Below are positions 1 to 4,989 of a stretch of 6,186 nt of DNA, in pieces. The stretch is from positions 1-6,186 of the forward strand of contig JALXCG010000378.1 of NCBI GenBank assembly GCA_026991065.1, read 5' to 3'. Under the pieces are notes generated by a model. The model saw only the letters and a program-made list of their open reading frames with translations, had not been told where the DNA came from and ran no database searches. Every line of letters starts with the position of its first letter. The stretch's first letter is position 1. Origin of the DNA: JALXCG01 sp026991065 [NCBI: Gemmatimonadota bacterium] (GTDB lineage: Bacteria; GCA-2686955). Position numbers and translations under genes: made by a program.

Positions 1-676
1 AAAGTTTGTAGGTGGCCAGGTCGTAGGCCTGAATGCGGCGCTGCTGTAGCCCGGCGTCGAAGAGCACACTGTCGGCCGCCGCCGGAGCCGCCTCGGTCGA
101 GAGCGGCGCCGCGTCTTGCGGCGTCGGGGAGGCGGTGGCGATGACCGGCGTCAGTGGCGCTACCGGTTCGGCGATCCGCGGTTCCGCCGGCGGGTGGAGG
201 AGCAGGTCGCGCATCGGCAGCACCTCGGGAAAGAGATCGACGCGGATCCGCTGGTCGAGGAAGATCACATCGGCGCGCGTTCCGGGAAGCAGTGGAGTTA
301 CTTCGATCAGGCAGCGCGGAGTGGCGCCCGCCGCGCGCTCGACGCTGTGGATCGACCAGTCGCAGTAGCGGTCGAAGAGCGTCGGCCCCGGAAGCGTTCG
401 CGTGATCTCCGTCGCCGCCGTCGAAACCAGAATGCGGAGTGCTCCGTCGGGGGTTCGCTTAAAGGAGCGTGCGACCCGGAAGGGGCTCCGCAACTCGATC
501 CGCAGCGTCCCGTCCCCCAGCGGTCCGGTGGGCCAGGGGGCGCTGATCTGCGTGGCACTGTCCCCGGGGGCGCGGGCAGATCCGCAGAGGATCAGCGCCA
601 GCGAGAGCGCGGGATAGCGAAGCAAGCGAGGAGGTCTCATGTTCGGTAGATCGGACGCTCCGGCGGAATGCTCCAT
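1..676 (-). CDS. Exported protein of unknown function, 5' part (runs off left edge)
   Basis: An open minus-strand frame runs from an in-frame TGA at 698-700 to the left edge without a stop, giving about 225 residues. I chose ATG at 676 because a GAGGG element lies nine bases upstream. ATG at 640 (12 codons later) is an alternative but has no well-placed ribosome site. Residues about 13-36 look like a signal peptide: an Arg-rich stretch, then a hydrophobic core (ALSLALILC) and small residues. A Cys follows the core, but Leu precedes it, so a lipoprotein is unlikely. Next comes a beta-rich, roughly 110-residue globular stretch with two Cys (in RYCDWS and TPRCLIE). A Pro/Ala-rich linker follows, then the start of a possibly helical segment (LQQRRIQAYDLATYKL) at the edge. 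AMIN-type or TPR domains are possible but not demonstrable here. It diverges from topA. I do not recognise the family. The gene itself is well supported by frame, start and signal peptide. Confidence 0.72.
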   Translation of the reverse strand, partial: MEHSAGASDLPNMRPPRLLRYPALSLALILCGSARAPGDSATQISAPWPTGPLGDGTLRIELRSPFRVARSFKRTPDGALRILVSTAATEITRTLPGPTLFDRYCDWSIHSVERAAGATPRCLIEVTPLLPGTRADVIFLDQRIRVDLFPEVLPMRDLLLHPPAEPRIAEPVAPLTPVIATASPTPQDAAPLSTEAAPAAADSVLFDAGLQQRRIQAYDLATYKL

Positions 677-685
677 GGGAATCCG

Positions 686-690
686 CCCTC
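686..690 (-). promoter_or_regulatory. Ribosome binding site favouring the 676 start
   Basis: Read on the minus strand, GAGGG lies nine bases before the ATG at 676. A second purine run (AAGGAG) lies further upstream, at about 16 bases. The downstream ATG at 640 has only a GGAG about 17 bases away, which is too far. This favours the longer start, although the longer product has an unusually long region ahead of its signal-peptide core. Confidence 0.4.
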
Positions 691-739
691 TTCTCCTTCA
701 CTTCCGGGACGGGAGTCGGGCGAAAAATGCGCGTTGGAC

Positions 740-767
740 TTGACAGCGGGGTTCCCGGACGAATACT
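740..767 (+). promoter_or_regulatory. Sigma70-type promoter for the topA-xerC-argF operon
   Basis: A perfect -35 box, TTGACA, at 740-745 is followed after 16 bases by AATACT at 762-767, which matches the TATAAT -10 consensus at four of six positions. Transcription would start near 774-776, leaving a leader of about 30 bases before the topA ATG at 805. It is the only strong promoter-like pair I see in the divergent region. It also argues against any topA start upstream of it. No operator is evident. Inferred from consensus only. Confidence 0.6.
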
Positions 768-793
768 CATCGACAGATTCACGCCCCACCCAT

Positions 794-800
794 GGAAGAG
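794..800 (+). promoter_or_regulatory. topA ribosome binding site
   Basis: GGAAGAG lies just upstream of the ATG at 805, with six bases between GGAAG and the start. It decides the topA start, because the in-frame ATG at 727 lies upstream of the predicted promoter and the first 26 codons from there show no topoisomerase-like sequence. Confidence 0.6.
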
Positions 801-804
801 CTGC

Positions 805-3066
805 ATGCCCCGCAAGAAAACCGCCACTGCCCCACCCACGGGGCCGAAACTCGTCATCGTCGAGTCCCCAGCCAAGGCCCGTACCATTGAACGGTACCTG
901 GGGGGTGATTTCCGCGTGAAGGCCTCCATGGGGCACATCATCGACCTCCCCGGGAATGCTCTGGGGGTTGATCCGGAGAAGGATTTCAGCCCCGTTTATC
1001 AGACCATCAAGGGCAAGTCGAAGATCGTCAAGGAGCTGCGCGATGCCGCCGAAAAGGCGTCCGAGGTCTATCTGGCCCCGGATCCCGATCGGGAGGGAGA
1101 GGCGATCGCCTGGCACATCGCCAATGTCATCGGTGAGCGCGACCATGTTTACCGGGTGCTCTTCAATGAGATCACCTCGCGCGGTGTGCGCGCGGCGATG
1201 GAGAATCCGGGCCGGATCAACATGAACCTGGTCGATGCCTATCAGGCGCGCCGGGTGCTCGATCGGATCGTTGGCTACCAGGTCAGCCCCTTCCTCTGGC
1301 GCACCATCAGCCGCGGTCTCTCCGCCGGTCGGGTGCAGACCGTGGCCCTGCGCTTGCTCTGCCAGCGCGAGGAGGAGATCGAGGCTTTTGTCCCGGAAGA
1401 GTATTGGAGTGTGGATGCGGTCTTCGCCCGTCCCGACGGCGAGCGCTACGAAGCGGTGCTCGATCGGGCCGACGGCAAGAAGCTGAAATCGGTCCCCGGC
1501 GATGCCGCGAAGAGCTACGCGGAGCGCGCGCGGCAAGCGAGCTTCGCCGTCAGCGGGGTGAACCGGCGGGAGAAGCGGCGCCAACCCTATCCGCCCTACA
1601 TGACCAGTACTCTGCAGCAGGACGCGTCCCGCCGCCTTGGCTTTACCGCCAAACGTACCATGCGCCTGGCGCAGCAGCTCTATGAAGGGCTGGAACTCCC
1701 CGGGCAGGAAGCTGCGGGTTTGATCACCTACATGCGTACCGATTCACTGCGGATCAGCCAGGAGGCGCTGGTCGGTGCCCGGGAGTGGTTGAGCGCCAAC
1801 GCACCGGACCTGGCGCTGGAAAAGCCGCGGGTTTTCAAATCAAAGAAATCGGCACAGGACGCTCACGAAGCGATCCGTCCCACCTCGGTGGCGCGCCATC
1901 CCGACCAGCTCAAAGGGTTTCTCGATCGCGATCTGTGGCGGCTCTACGACCTGGTGTGGCGGCGCTTCGTGGCTTCCCAGTCGGCCGTCGCGGTTTATGA
2001 CACCACCACCCTCACCATCGCCGGTGATGGTCTGGAGTTCAAGGCGGTCGGCTCGGTGCTGCGGGTGCCCGGTTTTACGCGCATCTACCCGCTCGGCGGC
2101 GGCAAGCAGAATGGCGCGAATGGGGAAGAGGATCCCGAACGGTTGCTGCCCGCGGTGGTCGAAGGCGAATCCGCCACCCTCCGGGATCTGAAGGCCAATC
2201 AGCACTTCACCAAGCCCCCGGCGCGTTTCACCGAAGCCACGCTGGTGCGGGAGATGGAGGCCCGCGGCATCGGCCGGCCATCGACCTACGCGGCGACCAT
2301 CGCCACTCTCCAGGATCGTGGCTATGCGACCAAAGAGAAGCGCCAGTTGATCCCGAGCGAACTCGGGCGCGATGTGACCCGCATCCTGACCGCCGCCTTC
2401 TCCGCCATTTTCGAGGTTGGGTTCACCGCCGAGATGGAGGATCTGCTGGATCGCGTTGAAGCCGGCGAAAAGGAGTGGAAGGCGCTGATCCGCGAGTTCT
2501 ACGAACCCTTCTCCAAAGAGTTGGAGAATGCCTTGGCGAAGCGCCAGGAGTGGCGCGCGCTGGTGCAGGAGGAGGTGGGGCGTCCCTGCCCCGAGTGCGG
2601 TTTGCCCCTGGTGAAAAAATGGGGTCGCAACGGGCGTTTCCTGGCCTGCTCCGGTTTCCCCGACTGCAAACACAGTGAGCCGATTCTGGAAGAGAACAAG
2701 AGCGGGGTGACGGATGAGCCCCCCTGCACTCAGTGCGGCGCGCCGATGGCGCTCAAGGAGGGGCGCTTCGGGCGCTTCTGGAGCTGCTCAACCTATCCGA
2801 AGTGCAAGGAGACCCGCCCCTTCCTGATCGGCGTTCCCTGTCCACAAGAGGGTTGCGGCGGCCAGATTACGGAGAAGAAAGGGCGCAAGGGGAAGATTTT
2901 CTACGGCTGCAACAACTACCCGAACTGCAAGTTCACTTCCTGGGATCGGCCGGTGGCCCGCGCTTGCGGGGCTTGTGATTCGCCCTACCTGGTGGAAAAG
3001 AATGGGCGCCTGGTTTGTCCCGCTTGCCGCTGGAAAGCCCCCGCGGAGAGCACGGAGGCGGATTGA
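805..3066 (+). CDS. topA: DNA topoisomerase I (type IA, omega protein)
   Basis: A 753-residue cytoplasmic type IA topoisomerase, which relaxes negatively supercoiled DNA by a transient single-strand break with a 5'-phosphotyrosyl link. The N-terminal TOPRIM domain (about residues 15-125) shows the conserved Glu20 in VIVESPAKA and the metal-binding DPDREGE motif with Asp93, Asp95 and Glu97. The core holds GRVQTVALRLL and the active-site motif ITYMRTDS, with catalytic Tyr309 and neighbouring Arg311. The C-terminus carries four zinc-ribbon motifs, with cysteines at 595/598/615/621, 641/644/661/667, 679/684/702/708 and 721/724/738/741. The third opens with C-x4-C rather than C-x2-C. The start at 805 is set by its ribosome site and the upstream promoter. 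It is the first gene of an operon, and its TGA overlaps the xerC start. No frameshift or missing catalytic residue is seen. Confidence 0.98.
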   Translation: MPRKKTATAPPTGPKLVIVESPAKARTIERYLGGDFRVKASMGHIIDLPGNALGVDPEKDFSPVYQTIKGKSKIVKELRDAAEKASEVYLAPDPDREGEAIAWHIANVIGERDHVYRVLFNEITSRGVRAAMENPGRINMNLVDAYQARRVLDRIVGYQVSPFLWRTISRGLSAGRVQTVALRLLCQREEEIEAFVPEEYWSVDAVFARPDGERYEAVLDRADGKKLKSVPGDAAKSYAERARQASFAVSGVNRREKRRQPYPPYMTSTLQQDASRRLGFTAKRTMRLAQQLYEGLELPGQEAAGLITYMRTDSLRISQEALVGAREWLSANAPDLALEKPRVFKSKKSAQDAHEAIRPTSVARHPDQLKGFLDRDLWRLYDLVWRRFVASQSAVAVYDTTTLTIAGDGLEFKAVGSVLRVPGFTRIYPLGGGKQNGANGEEDPERLLPAVVEGESATLRDLKANQHFTKPPARFTEATLVREMEARGIGRPSTYAATIATLQDRGYATKEKRQLIPSELGRDVTRILTAAFSAIFEVGFTAEMEDLLDRVEAGEKEWKALIREFYEPFSKELENALAKRQEWRALVQEEVGRPCPECGLPLVKKWGRNGRFLACSGFPDCKHSEPILEENKSGVTDEPPCTQCGAPMALKEGRFGRFWSCSTYPKCKETRPFLIGVPCPQEGCGGQITEKKGRKGKIFYGCNNYPNCKFTSWDRPVARACGACDSPYLVEKNGRLVCPACRWKAPAESTEAD
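2587..3027 (+). other. Four zinc-ribbon motifs at the TopA C-terminus
   Basis: These are four successive tetracysteine units. The first three share a CxxC (or Cx4C), a GRxGRF/GRKGKIF-like turn, then C-x5-C ending in the pattern (F/Y)PxCK, which is the classic TopA C-terminal zinc finger. The fourth (CGAC ... CPAC) is shorter and closes with CxxC, like a generic zinc ribbon. In the family, these units bind single-stranded DNA and, in E. coli, RNA polymerase. Zinc occupancy here is inferred from the cysteines. Confidence 0.85.
3054..3065 (+). promoter_or_regulatory. xerC ribosome site and TTG start overlapping the topA stop
   Basis: GGAGG at 3054-3058 lies within the last topA codons, four bases before TTG at 3063. 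The TTG shares two bases with the topA TGA (3064-3066), giving a TTGA overlap. This start gives a standard XerC N-terminus, so it is preferred to the in-frame ATG at 3015, which would add 16 uncharacteristic residues inside topA. Coupled translation is inferred. Confidence 0.6.
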
Positions 3067-4043
3067 CCGCGCCGCTTACGGCCGGATTCCTGGAGTATCT
3101 GCGCGCTGAACGGCGCTTTTCGCCGCATACCCTGCGTGCCTATTCCACCGACCTGAACGCGCTCGCCGCATTCCTGGAAGAGCGCCGCGGCGAAGGTGAG
3201 AGCGCCCTGGCGAACGCCGCGCGCAAAGATCTGCGCGCCTACCTGGCATCGCTGCAAGAGCAAGGGTTGGCGGCCACGACCATCAGCCGGCGTCTGGCTT
3301 CGATGCGCAGCTTTTATCGCTATCTGGTGATCACCGGGAAGATCCCGGCGGACCCCGCGGCGCATCTCTTCGGCCCCCGCTCGCGGCGCGATCTGCCGCA
3401 TTTCTGGAGCGAGGAGGAGGTCTCCGAATTGCTGAGGGTCGCGGTGGATGGAACCCCCGCCGGGCGCCGCGACCTGGCGATTCTGGAGATCCTCTACGGC
3501 GCCGGCCTGCGGGTTTCCGAGCTGGTCGGGCTGGACAACCGCGATCTGGATCTGATCGCCGGTTCGGTGCGGGTGCTGGGCAAGGGCGCCCGTGAACGCC
3601 TGGTCCCTTTGGGGCGCCTGGCGGCGAGCGCCGCCACCGACTATCTGGCGGTGCGTGCCGATCTGCTCTATCCTGCGGTTGCGCAGCGTGCCAAGTTCCT
3701 GGATGAAGCGACCGCGGCGCTCTTCATCAATCGCAGCGGCGGGCGCCTCTCGGCCCGTTCGGTGCGGCGCCTGGTGAGCCGTTGCGGCGCCCGTCTCGCC
3801 ACCGCCGGCCGCTCCCATCCTCACCGGTTGCGCCACTCGTTTGCCACCCACCTGCTGTCCCGGGGCGCCGAGCTGCACGCGGTCCGTGCCCTGCTGGGCC
3901 ACGCCACGCTTTCGACCACCCAGGTCTACACCCATGTCACTCCGGCCCGGCTGCGGTCGACGCTGGAGCGTGCCCACCCGCGCGGCGGCGGCGATCCGAC
4001 GCCTGCTGCTCACCTGCAACCCACGGAAACCGAAGAACGATGA
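3063..4043 (+). CDS. xerC: Tyrosine recombinase XerC
   Basis: A 326-residue site-specific recombinase that, with a XerD partner, resolves chromosome dimers at dif by strand exchange through a 3'-phosphotyrosine. The N-terminal SAM-like core-binding domain covers about residues 8-95 (FLEYLRAERRFSPHTL... RRLASMRSFYRYL). The catalytic domain, about 115-300, has the full set: Arg150 (GAGLRVSEL), Lys174 (LGKGARERL), His254 and Arg257 (HRLRHSFATH), His280 (LLGHATLSTTQ) and Tyr289 (VYTHVT). Spacings equal those of E. coli XerC, recalled as R148/K172/H240/R243/H266/Y275, except for about 12 extra residues between Lys174 and His254. The AHPRGGG near the end is the usual family terminus, followed here by about 16 more residues. 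It lies between topA and argF with short overlaps at both ends. XerC is preferred to XerD or a mobile integrase because of the length and the topA neighbourhood, but XerD-like use is not excluded. Confidence 0.92.
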   Translation: MTAPLTAGFLEYLRAERRFSPHTLRAYSTDLNALAAFLEERRGEGESALANAARKDLRAYLASLQEQGLAATTISRRLASMRSFYRYLVITGKIPADPAAHLFGPRSRRDLPHFWSEEEVSELLRVAVDGTPAGRRDLAILEILYGAGLRVSELVGLDNRDLDLIAGSVRVLGKGARERLVPLGRLAASAATDYLAVRADLLYPAVAQRAKFLDEATAALFINRSGGRLSARSVRRLVSRCGARLATAGRSHPHRLRHSFATHLLSRGAELHAVRALLGHATLSTTQVYTHVTPARLRSTLERAHPRGGGDPTPAAHLQPTETEER

Positions 4044-4960
4044 AAAAGGATTTCCTCTCGATCCGCGATCTTTCCGCAGAAGACTGTTTTGTGCTCTTCA
4101 ACCAGGCTGAAGAGATGAAAGCACGCACCCGGCGCCGCGAGCCCTATCGGCCGCTGGAGGGCAGGACCCTCGGTATGCTTTTTACCAAGCGTTCTACCCG
4201 GACCCGGGTCTCTTTCGAGGTGGGGATGTTCCAACTGGGCGGCCACGCGCTCTTTCTCTCCGCGCAGGACATTCAGATGGGGAAATCGGAGACCATCTCC
4301 GACACTGCGCGCGTGCTCTCCCGCTTTCTCGACGCCATCATGATCCGCACTTTCGATCATGCGGATGTGCAGGAGCTGAGTCACAGCGCGACCATTCCCG
4401 TCATCAACGGCTTGACCGACCTGCTGCATCCCTGCCAGGTGATGAGCGATCTTTTTACTTGGTACGAGGTGCATCACAGCCTGGAAGGGGTGCGGATCAC
4501 CTACATCGGCGACGGCAACAACATGGCCAACTCCTGGATCAATGCCGCGGCGGTGCTGCCGATTCAGCTCACCATCGCCTGTCCGGCCGGCTATGAGCCG
4601 GATGCCGGGGTGCTGGCCGCTGCCCGCGAGGTGTCGGCCCATCCGATTCGCATCACCCAGGATGTCCACGCCGCCGCCCGCGACACCGACATTCTCTACA
4701 CCGACGTCTGGGCCAGCATGGGGCAGGAGGAGGAGGCCGCGGTTCGCCGCGAGCGGATGAAGGACTACCGAATCGATCAGACCGTGGTCGAACTGGCCTC
4801 GCCGGAGTGCATGGTGATGCACTGCCTGCCGGCCCACCGCGGCGACGAGATCACCGACGAGGTGATCGATGGGCCCCGCTCGGTGGTTTTCGAGGAGGCG
4901 GAGAACCGGCTGCACATGCAGAAGGCGATCCTGGTTTCGTTGATGCGCCCCGGGGTGTAG
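4040..4960 (+). CDS. argF: Ornithine carbamoyltransferase
   Basis: A 306-residue cytoplasmic enzyme that converts ornithine and carbamoyl phosphate to citrulline, the sixth step of arginine biosynthesis. The carbamoyl-phosphate loop STRTR is at 52-56 and HPCQ at 130-133. The ornithine-side motifs are DGNNMANSW (158-166), DVWASMGQE (222-230) and HCLP (261-264) followed by AHRGDEITDEVI. These mark an ornithine rather than aspartate or acetylornithine carbamoyltransferase. Length fits the roughly 300-residue anabolic class. The ATG at 4040 overlaps the xerC TGA as ATGA. The upstream sequence has only weak purine runs (GGAA, GAAGAA), so translation may depend on ribosomes finishing xerC. No ARG-box-like operator is seen in front of it, and expression probably comes from the topA promoter. 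A catabolic (arcB) role cannot be fully excluded, but no arc neighbours are present in this window. Confidence 0.96.
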   Translation: MKKDFLSIRDLSAEDCFVLFNQAEEMKARTRRREPYRPLEGRTLGMLFTKRSTRTRVSFEVGMFQLGGHALFLSAQDIQMGKSETISDTARVLSRFLDAIMIRTFDHADVQELSHSATIPVINGLTDLLHPCQVMSDLFTWYEVHHSLEGVRITYIGDGNNMANSWINAAAVLPIQLTIACPAGYEPDAGVLAAAREVSAHPIRITQDVHAAARDTDILYTDVWASMGQEEEAAVRRERMKDYRIDQTVVELASPECMVMHCLPAHRGDEITDEVIDGPRSVVFEEAENRLHMQKAILVSLMRPGV

Positions 4961-4969
4961 TTCGGGGCG
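4946..4969 (+). terminator. GC-rich hairpin at the argF stop, possible weak terminator
   Basis: CGCCCCG at 4946-4952 and CGGGGCG at 4963-4969 form a perfect 7-bp stem with a 10-base loop. Three more pairs (GAT/ATC) can form beyond a bulged G at 4945. The loop contains the argF TAG. No T-run follows on either strand, so it is not a canonical intrinsic terminator. It sits where transcription from argF and the convergent mltD-like gene must end, so it may assist termination in either direction. That role is inferred. Confidence 0.3.
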
Positions 4970-4989
4970 ATCCGGCCGCGTGGCCCGCG

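Noticed and set aside
586-610. Possible lipobox in the left-edge protein (LILC)
   Set aside because: The residue before Cys is Leu rather than Gly, Ala or Ser, so it does not fit the lipobox consensus.
33-649. Plus-strand open frames opposite the left-edge gene
   Set aside because: They have Arg-rich, repetitive translations without domains. The minus-strand frame has a signal peptide and a bounded start.
727-804. Upstream ATG extension of topA
   Set aside because: It overlaps the predicted promoter, and the 26 added residues do not resemble TopA. The ATG at 805 has a proper ribosome site.
637-1584. Long minus-strand open frame antisense to the topA 5' part
   Set aside because: It is a shadow of topA in high-GC sequence, overlaps the left gene's start and resembles no known protein.
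1840-2673. Long minus-strand open frame antisense to the topA 3' part
   Set aside because: The opposite strand encodes unambiguous TopA with intact motifs, and the antisense product is low-complexity and unrecognisable.
2985-4019. 344-codon minus-strand frame antisense to xerC
   Set aside because: The composition is Arg/Gln/Gly-rich, as expected from reversed high-GC codons, and the plus strand carries all XerC catalytic residues.
4010-4915. 301-codon minus-strand frame antisense to argF
   Set aside because: It is a shadow of argF, with no ribosome site or recognisable motif.
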